A stretch of DNA of 8,035 nt, taken from contig DJPV01000006.1 in the NCBI GenBank assembly GCA_002437435.1, positions 9,017 to 17,051 of the forward strand. The letters are read 5' to 3'. The DNA is from Lachnospiraceae bacterium UBA6403 (lineage in GTDB: Bacteria > Bacillota > Clostridia > Lachnospirales > Lachnospiraceae). A program made the position numbers and the translations under genes. Positions 1-6,258 of the stretch are shown one piece after another (within the stretch, counting starts at the first letter, position 1; each line of letters begins with the position of its first letter). The notes under the pieces are model-generated. The model was not told where the DNA came from. It did not search any database and saw nothing but the letters and a program-made list of their open reading frames with translations.

Positions 1-27
1 TCATTTCATCTGAAACAGGATCAGGTT

Positions 28-858
28 CTATTCTACATCTTCACCCCGTAACCATGCAAATGCGGCTTTCTTATCAGGGCTTCGCATAAAGGTTTCACCG
101 ATCAATACTGCATCTGTGCCATTTCCCTTCAAACGGTCGATGTCCTCCGGTGTACGGATGCCGCTTTCAGATACATAAACGACCGGTTTGCCATTTATCG
201 AATCCGGGATCAATGTTCGAAGTCTTACACTGTTCATGATGTCAACGGTAAAGGTTTTCAGATCACGGTTATTCACGCCGATAATATCTGCGCCGATCGC
301 GGTCGCACGTCTGACTTCTTCTTCATCGTGTGCTTCTACCAGAACGGACAGACCAAGGCTTGTTGCAAGCTCGTAATAACTTTTGAGCTGCTCGTCGGTA
401 AGGATCGCACAGATCAGAAGGATTGCAGAAGCACCGATCACTTTTGCCTCGTAGATCATATAAGGATCGACGGTGAAATCCTTCCGCAGGATCGGAGTGG
501 ATACTGCTTCATGGATCGCTGTCAGATATTCGTTGCTTCCCTGAAAATAAAATGGTTCGGTCAGCACGGATATGGCAGAAGCACCAGCGGCTTCATATTC
601 TTTTGCAATCTCGATATATGGGAAATCCGGTGCGATCAGTCCCTTGGAAGGGGAAGCCTTTTTTACTTCGCAGATAAAGGAGATTCCCGGCTTTGCCAGA
701 TTGTCACGGAAAGGAAAAACGGTATAGGGCTTTGTTCCGTTCGCTGTTTCTTTTTCTACGATCGCAAGGGCTTTTGCCTTCATTTCCTCAAATGGGATCT
801 GCTCTTTGCATCTGGCAACCCGTTCTTTTGTTTTTGCTGCTATTTCATCTAAGATCAT
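28..858 (-). CDS. trpC: Indole-3-glycerol phosphate synthase (TrpC)
   Basis: Cytosolic TIM-barrel enzyme that closes and decarboxylates 1-(2-carboxyphenylamino)-1-deoxyribulose 5-phosphate to indole-3-glycerol phosphate, the last step of this pathway before tryptophan synthase. The 276-residue product is slightly longer than the usual 250-270. Family motifs are all visible in order: EVKKASPSKG (about 64-73, with the catalytic Lys region and phosphate loop), LRKDF (124-128), GVNNRDLKTF (194-203), SESGI (230-234) and LIGETFM (252-258). The start is supported by GGAGG at 866-870, 7 nt before the ATG. It is not fused to TrpF. It sits 70 nt downstream of trpD in the same transcript, and the next operon gene would lie beyond base 1. 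Nothing looks broken. Identity is firm from motifs and context. Confidence 0.96.
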   Translation of the reverse strand: MILDEIAAKTKERVARCKEQIPFEEMKAKALAIVEKETANGTKPYTVFPFRDNLAKPGISFICEVKKASPSKGLIAPDFPYIEIAKEYEAAGASAISVLTEPFYFQGSNEYLTAIHEAVSTPILRKDFTVDPYMIYEAKVIGASAILLICAILTDEQLKSYYELATSLGLSVLVEAHDEEEVRRATAIGADIIGVNNRDLKTFTVDIMNSVRLRTLIPDSINGKPVVYVSESGIRTPEDIDRLKGNGTDAVLIGETFMRSPDKKAAFAWLRGEDVE

Positions 859-865
859 ATATATT

Positions 866-902
866 CCTCCATAGCGACCCGGAGATGGAAGATTCCGAGT
901 CG
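866..902 (-). other. trpD-trpC spacer hairpin and trpC ribosome binding site
   Basis: The 70-nt gap between trpD and trpC contains an imperfect stem-loop at 875-902 (arms CGACcCGGA and TCCGaGTCG, about 10-nt loop), directly followed in the mRNA by the trpC Shine-Dalgarno GGAGG (866-870). There is no U-run, so it is not an intrinsic terminator. It could protect the upstream mRNA 3' end or tune trpC translation; that role is inference. Confidence 0.4.
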
Positions 903-928
903 GTTATGTGTTTTGCTTTTACAAATAA

Positions 929-1939
929 TTAAGCGTTTGTTGCTGCTATAAAGTCTTCCAGCTTCTTCAGACCGCTGCCATTTGCCAGAATATCGGTTGC
1001 AAGGGCGAAGCCTTCTTCAAGTGAGATCTGGTTTGTGATATGTAAAGCCGCACCGGCATTTAAGATAACGGCTGTACGCTTACCATCTGTGATCTTGCCG
1101 GATAAGATATCCTTTGCGATCTGTGCATTTTCTTCCGGTGTACCACCGACCAGTTCTTCTTTAGCGCAGAGGGTGAAGCCATATGCGGTTGGGTCTAGGG
1201 TATAGGTGTTAAATATGCCATCGTTGAATTCGCATACAGTTGTGGATGTAACGGCTGAGATCTCATCCAGACCGTCATTTCCATGAACGACCATACCACG
1301 TTTTACACCGAGGTTGCTAAGTACTTTTGCAAGCGGCTCAACGAGGGAGGCATCATAGACACCGAGTAACTGAAGATTTGCTTTTGCAGGATTTGCAAGA
1401 GGTCCTAAGATGTTGAATACAGTAGGAATCTTGATCTCTTTTCTTGGAGCACCGACAAATCGCATTGCTGTGTGATATTTCTGTGCAAATAAGAAGCAGA
1501 TGCCGAGATCCTTCAGGCAGGCTTCGCTGACTTCACGGTCTGCTGCGATGTTGACACCAAGGACTTCCAGGCAGTCGGCTGTTCCACATTTGCTGGATGC
1601 TGCACGGTTACCATGCTTTGCAACCTTGCCGCCGCCTGCTGCTGTTACTAATGAGGAAACAGTTGAGATGTTGAAGGTTCCTGCACAGTCTCCGCCGGTT
1701 CCTACGATATCGATCTCCTCATCAACATCCGGTGTAAATTCACCACAGTGTTTTCTCATGATCTCAGCAAATGCTGTGATCTCCTCGATTGTTTCACCTT
1801 TAATATGCAGGGCTGTTAAGAAGCTTCCGATCTGTGCCGGTGTTGCTTCTCCACTCATAATTTCATCCATAACGGCTGCTGCCATTTCTTTATCTAAATT
1901 TTCACCTTTAACTATTTTAGCAATTGCTTCTGTAATCAT
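929..1939 (-). CDS. trpD: Anthranilate phosphoribosyltransferase (TrpD)
   Basis: Transfers the phosphoribosyl group of PRPP to anthranilate, giving N-(5-phosphoribosyl)-anthranilate, the second committed step of tryptophan synthesis in the cytosol. The protein has 336 residues, normal for the stand-alone enzyme, and shows the family signatures: GTGGD (80-84, PRPP-binding glycine loop), NIST (90-93), KHGNRAASSKCGTAD (108-122) and the anthranilate-binding stretch HTAMRFVGAP (156-165) leading to ILGPLANPA (177-185). The ATG has an excellent Shine-Dalgarno AAGGAGG at 1948-1954, 8 nt away. It is a separate protein from TrpG, unlike the GD fusion of enteric bacteria. Its neighbours are trpG upstream, separated by an unusual 256-bp structured element, and trpC downstream. 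No defects are seen. Confidence 0.97.
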   Translation of the reverse strand: MITEAIAKIVKGENLDKEMAAAVMDEIMSGEATPAQIGSFLTALHIKGETIEEITAFAEIMRKHCGEFTPDVDEEIDIVGTGGDCAGTFNISTVSSLVTAAGGGKVAKHGNRAASSKCGTADCLEVLGVNIAADREVSEACLKDLGICFLFAQKYHTAMRFVGAPRKEIKIPTVFNILGPLANPAKANLQLLGVYDASLVEPLAKVLSNLGVKRGMVVHGNDGLDEISAVTSTTVCEFNDGIFNTYTLDPTAYGFTLCAKEELVGGTPEENAQIAKDILSGKITDGKRTAVILNAGAALHITNQISLEEGFALATDILANGSGLKKLEDFIAATNA

Positions 1940-1971
1940 ATTGAAATCCTCCTTGATATTATCTTTTAATA

Positions 1972-2227
1972 AGACATTTGCAGGTTCTGTATAGAATTGT
2001 TACGATTAAACATTTTGACTTACCAAGACAGGGACATTTGAGTCCGCCGGTACTTGATGGTGCATTAGCAGCATCTTAGTACCGCTGCAGGAGTAACTGA
2101 GACCTTAGCGAGGCTTAAGCCGAGGTTAGTTCGAAGTTACACAGAGTGGAAACGAGCGGAAGCGTTCCCTGGTTGGTAATGGCAAAAATGTTTAATCTAA
2201 GTAGTGTATTGTAACCTGCAAATGTCT
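1972..2227. repeat. Nested inverted-repeat (MITE-like) structured element inside the trp operon
   Basis: A 256-bp non-coding block fills almost the whole trpG-trpD gap. Its ends are a perfect 15-bp inverted repeat: AGACATTTGCAGGTT at 1972-1986 and its complement at 2213-2227, only 2 nt from the trpG stop codon. A second perfect 13-bp pair lies inside: GATTAAACATTTT at 2004-2016 and its complement at 2185-2197. Further in, CAGGGA (2028-2033) can pair with TCCCTG (2166-2171), closing a core that holds several hairpins: GGAC/GTCC (2032-2044), a long GGTACT/AGTACC stem with inner GATG/CATC and TGC/GCA pairs (2049-2083), GTAACT/AGTTAC (2093-2139) enclosing the palindrome GGCTTAAGCC, and an AACG/CGTT-type stem near 2149-2167. 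No open frame of note is present. I infer a non-autonomous mobile element or a family of structured intergenic repeats. No clear target-site duplication is visible, and copy number cannot be judged from this window. Confidence 0.75.
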
Positions 2228-2229
2228 GG

Positions 2230-2796
2230 TTATGCCTCTAAAAAGTTTCGTAAAATGATGGTTCCTTTTGGCGTCAGAATTGACTCCGGATGGAACTGGA
2301 CACCATATATTTCATAATCTTTGTGTTTGACCGCCATGATCTCATCATCATCGGTTCTGGCGATAACGGTAAGAACATCCGGGAAGTTTTCTTCGGAAGC
2401 GGCAAGGGAATGATATCTGGCAACCTCGATTCGTTTCTGAAGTCCCTTGAACAGTTTGCAGTTGATGTCGACATTTGCAACGGACATCTTACCATGCATC
2501 AGCTTCTTGGCGTATGTGATCGTTGCACCGTAGGTTTCACAGATTGCCTGATGTCCGAGACAGACACCAAGGATCGGAACCTTGCCGGCAAAATAGGAGA
2601 TGGCTTCTTCGCAGATACCTGCATCAGAAGGTCTTCCGGGACCCGGTGAAATGATGATCTTCTCCGGGTACATTGCTTCAATCTCCTGACAGGTAAATTC
2701 GTCATTTCGTATTACCTTGATGTCAGGATTGATCTTTCCTATGAGCTGATACAGATTGTAGGAAAAGCTGTCATAATTATCGATCAGTAATATCAT
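2230..2796 (-). CDS. trpG: Anthranilate synthase component II, glutamine amidotransferase (TrpG)
   Basis: Class I glutamine amidotransferase that hydrolyses glutamine and channels ammonia to TrpE for anthranilate formation. The 188 residues match the usual length of an unfused TrpG. The N-terminal IDNYDSFSYNL signature (5-15) is typical. The oxyanion loop SPGPGRP (50-56), nucleophile Cys79 in GVCLGHQ, YHSL (128-131), and His169 and Glu171 in QFHPES complete the catalytic triad. The ATG overlaps the trpE stop (ATGA, 4 nt), indicating translational coupling. A GAGGTG ribosome binding site at 2804-2809 lies inside the trpE end. In many Firmicutes a single TrpG/PabA serves both tryptophan and folate synthesis, and the sequence alone does not exclude that. 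Its 3' end abuts the inverted-repeat element. Confidence 0.96.
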   Translation of the reverse strand: MILLIDNYDSFSYNLYQLIGKINPDIKVIRNDEFTCQEIEAMYPEKIIISPGPGRPSDAGICEEAISYFAGKVPILGVCLGHQAICETYGATITYAKKLMHGKMSVANVDINCKLFKGLQKRIEVARYHSLAASEENFPDVLTVIARTDDDEIMAVKHKDYEIYGVQFHPESILTPKGTIILRNFLEA

Positions 2797-4280
2797 GCTT
2801 CGTCACCTCGTATCTTCTGAGAATTTATCAATGCATCCGTTACGGCTTTTGCTTTGTTGATGCATTCCTGGAATTCATTTGCAGGTACACTGTCGGCTAC
2901 GATGCCGGCACCGGAACGGACAAATACTTTATTGCCTTTGCGGTATGCGATTCGGATCGCAATGCAGGTATCCAAATTTCCTGAGAAATCAATATAACCG
3001 ATCGCACCACCATAGATACCACGTTTGTTATTTTCAAGTTCATTGATGATCTCACATGCCCGGATCTTCGGTGCGCCGGATAAGGTTCCGGCTGGAAGAA
3101 CAGCATCGACAGCAGAGATTGCATCCAGATCCTCGCGGAGTTTTCCACGTACGGTAGAACCGATATGCATAACGTGAGAATAACGTTGGATGGACATGTA
3201 CCGTTCGACTTCAACGGTTCCGAACTGGCTGACCTTTCCTAGATCATTTCTTCCTAGATCCACTAACATGTTATGTTCTGCAAGCTCTTTTTCATCAGCC
3301 ATCAGACTTTTTTCCAGTTCCAGGTCTTCAATCTTTGTCTTTCCTCTTGGTCTTGTGCCCGCCAGAGGAAATGTATGGAGAACACCATCCTCTACCTTGA
3401 CCAGAGTTTCAGGGGAAGCTCCGGCAACCTCGATCGTGTCACCGTCAAAGTAGAACATGTAAGGAGATGGATTTGTGCTTCGGAGCAGCCGGTAGGTATC
3501 GAACAGGCTTCCTTCCATTTCAGCTTCCAGTCGGTTGGAAAGTACGACCTGAAAGATATCTCCTTCATATATATAATGCTTTGCTTTTTCTACCATCTGG
3601 CAGTAAGCTTCTTTATCAAATAATGGTTTGAATTCTGTTTTAAGAACCGGAGCAGGAATATCGGCTTCCACGCCATGGAGAATGAGTTCTTTCATTTCTT
3701 TGATATCCTGTAATGCTTTCTGATATCCTTGTTCGATATTTGCTGTGCTGGCATTTGCGATCAGAATCAGCTTGGATCTTACATTATCAAATGCGATTAC
3801 CTTGTCAAATAACATCAGGTCGACATCCTGAAATCCTTCCTCATCCTTTGCATCAAGCACCAGCTTCTTTTCACTGTATTTCAGATAATCATAAGAGAAA
3901 TATCCAACCAGTCCGCCGGTAAAGGTAGGAAAGCCTTCGATCTTAGGACTCTTATAGTCTTTCAAAACTTCCCGGATAAAGACTTCCGGGTGGATGCCGG
4001 AGGTCTCTTTGATGACTGCACCGTTTTCATCCTTTAATGTCAGCGTTCCGTTCATACAGGTGATATCCAGCTTCGGCTGATATCCAAGGAAAGTGTATCT
4101 TCCCCAGAGCTCCTGATTCTCCACGCTTTCCAGAATGTAGCAATGCTCATTTTCCGCTTTCAGTTTTTTTAACAGATTGATCGGAGTGATGATATCAGAG
4201 AGCATCTCATAACAGACCGGAACCATGTGATATCCCTGTTTCGCATATTCTCTTGCTTCACTAAGTGTTGGTCGTATCAT
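2793..4280 (-). CDS. trpE: Anthranilate synthase component I (TrpE)
   Basis: Chorismate-using catalytic subunit that, with TrpG, makes anthranilate and pyruvate, the committed and normally feedback-inhibited step of tryptophan synthesis. With the start chosen here the protein has 495 residues, typical for TrpE. The N-terminal domain carries ILESVEN (49-55), equivalent to the LLES tryptophan-binding motif, so allosteric inhibition is likely. The chorismate-binding domain shows GTRPRGKT (308-315), [11 protein letters not shown] (336-346), GTLSGAPK (398-405), YGGAIGYID (423-431) and [10 protein letters not shown] (455-464). I chose the ATG at 4280 because GAGG (4289-4292) lies 8 nt upstream of it. 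The in-frame ATG at 4298, six codons earlier, has only AT-rich sequence before it, and the GAGG would then be inside the gene. First gene of the operon, behind the Trp T-box. Confidence 0.96.
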   Translation of the reverse strand: MIRPTLSEAREYAKQGYHMVPVCYEMLSDIITPINLLKKLKAENEHCYILESVENQELWGRYTFLGYQPKLDITCMNGTLTLKDENGAVIKETSGIHPEVFIREVLKDYKSPKIEGFPTFTGGLVGYFSYDYLKYSEKKLVLDAKDEEGFQDVDLMLFDKVIAFDNVRSKLILIANASTANIEQGYQKALQDIKEMKELILHGVEADIPAPVLKTEFKPLFDKEAYCQMVEKAKHYIYEGDIFQVVLSNRLEAEMEGSLFDTYRLLRSTNPSPYMFYFDGDTIEVAGASPETLVKVEDGVLHTFPLAGTRPRGKTKIEDLELEKSLMADEKELAEHNMLVDLGRNDLGKVSQFGTVEVERYMSIQRYSHVMHIGSTVRGKLREDLDAISAVDAVLPAGTLSGAPKIRACEIINELENNKRGIYGGAIGYIDFSGNLDTCIAIRIAYRKGNKVFVRSGAGIVADSVPANEFQECINKAKAVTDALINSQKIRGDEA

Positions 4281-4345
4281 TTGTTTTACCTCGTTCATAA
4301 ATAGTAGTTTAATAAGTTGTTTGAAATTGTGTCATGTATGGTGAG

Positions 4346-4403
4346 ATGCGCTTTGCCTGATCTGCTTTTGTATAAAAGAAAAAGCACCGTCAGAAGATCG
4401 CAT
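4346..4403 (-). other. Second stem-loop in the trp leader, downstream of the terminator
   Basis: Between the T-box terminator and trpE, the transcribed strand can fold into a long interrupted stem. ATGCG (4399-4403) pairs with CGCAT (4346-4350), CTGA (4390-4393) with TCAG (4357-4360), and TGCTTTT (4380-4386) with AAAAGCA (4363-4369), around a loop of about 10 nt. No U-run follows, so it does not look like a second intrinsic terminator. It may stabilise the processed mRNA or act on leader folding; function unknown. Confidence 0.45.
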
Positions 4404-4445
4404 AAAAAAATCTTATCCAAAAGCAAAACGCTTATAGGACAAGAT
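4404..4445 (-). terminator. Intrinsic terminator of the trp T-box leader
   Basis: On the minus strand ATCTTGTCC (4437-4445) pairs with GGATAAGAT (4410-4418), with one G-U pair. An inner AAGC/GCTT helix completes the hairpin, and seven U residues follow (4404-4410). The 5' arm shares bases with the antiterminator partner at 4433-4438, so the two folds exclude each other, as expected of a T-box switch. Confidence 0.85.
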
Positions 4446-4689
4446 ACAAATACAACACTCCTGCGGTGCCACCTATATTCATCAAAATCTGATGCACTCA
4501 ACCATATACAAACATATATGTACTTTCTATAACGGGAAGTCTCCGTCGCCCCTACTGAATCCGCTCGTTCGGTTTGCCCTCGCAAGTCCATTCACTTAAG
4601 AAATCATCACTGCAATCTCACCACCTGCAGTTCTCTGGACACGTTGTTCATAAGCTACTCTTCTTGCTCATCGGTTTATTTTTTTAACT
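4433..4689 (-). promoter_or_regulatory. T-box leader with tryptophan (UGG) specifier
   Basis: Cis-acting riboswitch that senses uncharged tRNA-Trp and controls the trp operon by transcription antitermination. On the minus strand, Stem I opens with GCAAG (4664-4668), which pairs with CTTGC (4582-4586). The loop just before that closing arm reads GAA-TGG-A, placing a TGG tryptophan codon at 4588-4590 as specifier. An AGAGA motif and a CTGCA/TGCAG apical hairpin with GGTGGTGAGA make up the distal part. A GACGG...CCCGTTA region follows (stem III type). The conserved T-box, AGGTGGCACCGCAGGAG, is at 4458-4474 and would bind the tRNA acceptor end. TATAGG (4472-4477) can pair with CCTATA (4433-4438) as the antiterminator. 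Specifier, T-box and downstream trpE all agree. Confidence 0.93.
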
Positions 4690-4695
4690 GTATTC

Positions 4696-4724
4696 ATATT
4701 GCACCAGTATGATATATTTGTCAA
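4696..4724 (-). promoter_or_regulatory. trp operon promoter (sigma-A type)
   Basis: Minus-strand TTGACA (4719-4724), a perfect -35, is followed after 17 bp by CAATAT (4696-4701), a weak -10. A transcript would start near 4689, just before Stem I of the T-box. Position and spacing fit; the -10 matches the consensus at only about half its bases. Confidence 0.7.
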
Positions 4725-4737
4725 GAGAAAATTATAA

Positions 4738-4761
4738 AATTGTACGAAAAAAGGTACAATT
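4738..4761. promoter_or_regulatory. Operator-like dyad between the trp and pta promoters
   Basis: A perfect 8-bp inverted repeat, AATTGTAC (4738-4745) and GTACAATT (4754-4761), is separated by 8 bp of GAAAAAAG. It lies 14 bp upstream of the trp -35 and 17 bp upstream of the pta -35. The symmetry suggests a dimeric regulator site serving one or both promoters. A hairpin role is less likely, as it lies upstream of both predicted start sites. The regulator is unknown. Confidence 0.45.
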
Positions 4762-4777
4762 ATTTCGATGGAAAACC

Positions 4778-4805
4778 TTGTTTATTCGTTAAAAATCACT
4801 ATAAT
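4778..4805 (+). promoter_or_regulatory. Candidate pta promoter
   Basis: TTGTTT (4778-4783), 16 bp, then a perfect TATAAT (4800-4805) on the plus strand. Transcription would begin about 4811-4813, leaving an untranslated leader of about 110 nt before pta. The -10 is strong, and the -35 matches at four of six bases. Confidence 0.65.
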
Positions 4806-4921
4806 AAAAGTATGATGACTCGCTGTGCGCAAGCATGGCTTTTGATACTGAAAATGTATGGATCGTGTATAAAATTATGGGATATACGGTTTGTAAAAAT
4901 ATTTAATGGAGGACTATAATC

Positions 4922-5935
4922 GTGGAAGAACGTAAAAATTTTGGTTTCGGTGTATTGATCGATATTTTGAAGAAAAATCCAAAAACAATTGTTTTGACTG
5001 AAGGTACTGATCCCCGTATTCTGGAGGCATCTTCAAGACTTCTTGCAAGTAACTTCCTGCATCCGATTCTTGTAGGAGATCCTGATAAGATTTATGAAGT
5101 TGCAGAGGAAAGTGGTTTTAATATAAGAGGTTCCGAGATCATCAATCCAAAAGATTTTGATCGTATGGATGAGATGGTTGATCTGTTTTGTGAGCTTAGA
5201 AAGAGCAAGGGTGTGACACCGGAACAGGCAAGAGAGATTCTGTACCAGAACAACTATTTTGGTACTATGCTTGTTAAGATGGGAATTGCAGATTCACTTC
5301 TTGGTGGCGCTACATATTCAACAGCAGATACAGTAAGACCTGCTTTGCAGCTGATCAAGACCAGACCGGGCAACACATTGGTTTCATCCTGTTTCATTCT
5401 GGTACGTCCATTTGCAACAGGTGGTAATGAAGTGTTCGCTATGGGTGACTGTGGTATCAACATCAAGCCAAATGAGGATGAGTTGGTTGAGATCGCAGAG
5501 GAGACTGTTCGTTGTGCAAGAATCTTCGGTATAGATCCAAAGGTTGCATTCTTAAGCTATTCAACTTATGGTTCCGGTAAGGGCGAAGATGTGGATAAGA
5601 TGAGAAATGCAGCAAGAAAGACAAAGGAGCGTAACCCTGATCTTCCGATCTCCGGTGAGATCCAGTTCGATGCAGCTGTATCACCTAGAGTTGCAAAGAA
5701 GAAATGTCCACAGTCAGAGGTTGCAGGAAATGCAAATACATTTATCTTCCCTGACATCAATGCAGGAAATATCGGTTACAAGATTGCACAGAGAATGGGT
5801 AACTTCTCAGCATATGGCCCGATCCTGTTAGGACTTAATTCGCCTATCAATGATCTGTCCAGAGGATGTACAGCAGATGAGGTTTATTCTATGGCGATCA
5901 TCACAGCAGCATTAGCAGATAATAAAGATGCGTAA
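4922..5935 (+). CDS. pta: Phosphate acetyltransferase (phosphotransacetylase)
   Basis: Interconverts acetyl-CoA plus phosphate and acetyl phosphate plus CoA, usually paired with acetate kinase for ATP-yielding acetate formation in fermenters. The 337 residues match the short class I enzyme with no extra N-terminal domains. Family blocks are present: TRPGNTLVSSCF (147-158), MGDCGINIKPN (174-184), LSYSTYGSGKG (211-221), GEIQFDAA (245-252), AGNANTFIFPD (268-278), AGNIGYKIAQR (281-291) and NDLSRGC (310-316). Phosphate butyryltransferase is a relative, but the GEIQFDAA and NDLSRG blocks favour Pta. The start is GTG, 9 nt after GGAGG (4908-4912). It stands alone between its own promoter and a strong terminator, divergent from the trp operon. 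ackA, its common partner, is not downstream in this window. Confidence 0.93.
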   Translation: MEERKNFGFGVLIDILKKNPKTIVLTEGTDPRILEASSRLLASNFLHPILVGDPDKIYEVAEESGFNIRGSEIINPKDFDRMDEMVDLFCELRKSKGVTPEQAREILYQNNYFGTMLVKMGIADSLLGGATYSTADTVRPALQLIKTRPGNTLVSSCFILVRPFATGGNEVFAMGDCGINIKPNEDELVEIAEETVRCARIFGIDPKVAFLSYSTYGSGKGEDVDKMRNAARKTKERNPDLPISGEIQFDAAVSPRVAKKKCPQSEVAGNANTFIFPDINAGNIGYKIAQRMGNFSAYGPILLGLNSPINDLSRGCTADEVYSMAIITAALADNKDA

Positions 5936-5948
5936 AGAGTAGATAGAT

Positions 5949-5999
5949 AAAAGCCGGGCACTATCTTTGATTTAAAGAGATAGTGTCCGGCTTTTATTT
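5949..5999 (+). terminator. Intrinsic terminator after pta
   Basis: Starting 14 nt past the pta stop, AAAAGCCGG (5949-5957) pairs with CCGGCTTTT (5987-5995), and CACTATCT pairs with AGATAGTG inside, making a stem of about 18 bp with a short AT loop and a T-rich tail. The leading A-run means it could also stop transcription from the other side. Confidence 0.92.
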
Positions 6000-6010
6000 A
6001 TTGTCTAAAG

Positions 6011-6103
6011 ATGATTATTCTATTTGCAGGAATTCTGCAGCTGTTAATATTTGTGGCTTTTGCAGTCTTGATTTTGCTGATTTTTCATTGCAAGAAAGTG
6101 TGA
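6011..6103 (+). CDS. Possible 30-residue single-membrane-span peptide (doubtful)
   Basis: An ATG-to-TGA frame codes for 30 residues: about 25 consecutive hydrophobic residues (Ile, Leu, Phe, Val, Ala) ending in His-Cys-Lys-Lys-Val, the outline of a small membrane peptide with a positive C-terminus. Against it, no Shine-Dalgarno precedes the ATG, the pta terminator ends about 15 nt upstream, and T-rich DNA readily yields hydrophobic frames by chance. It could equally be untranslated spacer. Confidence 0.17.
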   Translation: MIILFAGILQLLIFVAFAVLILLIFHCKKV

Positions 6104-6109
6104 TTTTTC

Positions 6110-6138
6110 TTGAAATAAATGGGTAAATGGTTTACCAT
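6110..6138 (+). promoter_or_regulatory. Weak promoter overlapped by a palindrome
   Basis: TTGAAA (6110-6115) and TACCAT (6133-6138) are spaced by 17 bp. The -10 half lies inside an inverted repeat with arms ATGgGTAAA (6119-6127) and TTTACCAT (6131-6138). CATAAT at 6136-6141 is an alternative -10 but is poorly spaced. The overlap would suit a repressor that blocks RNA polymerase. All of this is inferred from pattern only. Confidence 0.35.
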
Positions 6139-6258
6139 AATATATGAGTATTTAGTGTGGGATTGTAGCGCTTTTTTAGCGTGAAGGGCGAACAAATGAC
6201 GCCTGTGAGACAGAAAAATTGGGACAGCATATTTTTGGGTGTCAGAATGGAGATTTGA

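Larger units (their letters stand above)
6000..6258 (+). other. Non-coding leader region upstream of the repeat-protein gene
   Basis: The 323-bp gap between pta and the next gene holds the pta terminator, then this stretch. From about 6165 to the gene start it has a run of short stem-loops: CGCT/AGCG (near 6169-6181), GGCG/CGCC (6187-6203), CTGT/ACAG (6203-6213) and GACA/TGTC. It ends in GGAG (6249-6252), 6 nt before the ATG at 6259. I could not match the folded part to a riboswitch class I know. Its start may be the promoter noted at 6110. Confidence 0.4.

Noticed and set aside
1..27. Start of trpF at the left edge
   Set aside because: trpF is expected after trpC, but the visible ATGs are either followed at once by a stop or lie at the very edge without a ribosome binding site, so no call is supported.
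1500..1994. Plus-strand 164-codon frame opposite trpD
   Set aside because: Antisense to a fully conserved trpD; no ribosome binding site or recognisable domain.
1960..2240. Target-site duplication flanking the trp inverted-repeat element
   Set aside because: The bases outside the 15-bp ends (TTTTAATA and GGTTATGC) do not form a convincing direct repeat.
4300..4340. Leader peptide for classical trp attenuation
   Set aside because: A short frame starting at about 4334 on the minus strand has no Trp codons; regulation is explained by the T-box.
4295..4591. Minus-strand 98-codon frame upstream of trpE
   Set aside because: It starts at the T-box specifier and runs through T-box, terminator and leader; it is structured RNA, not a gene.
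6165..6258. Known riboswitch ahead of the repeat-protein gene
   Set aside because: The small stems do not show the conserved core of any riboswitch class I could recall, and no terminator hairpin with a U-run follows.
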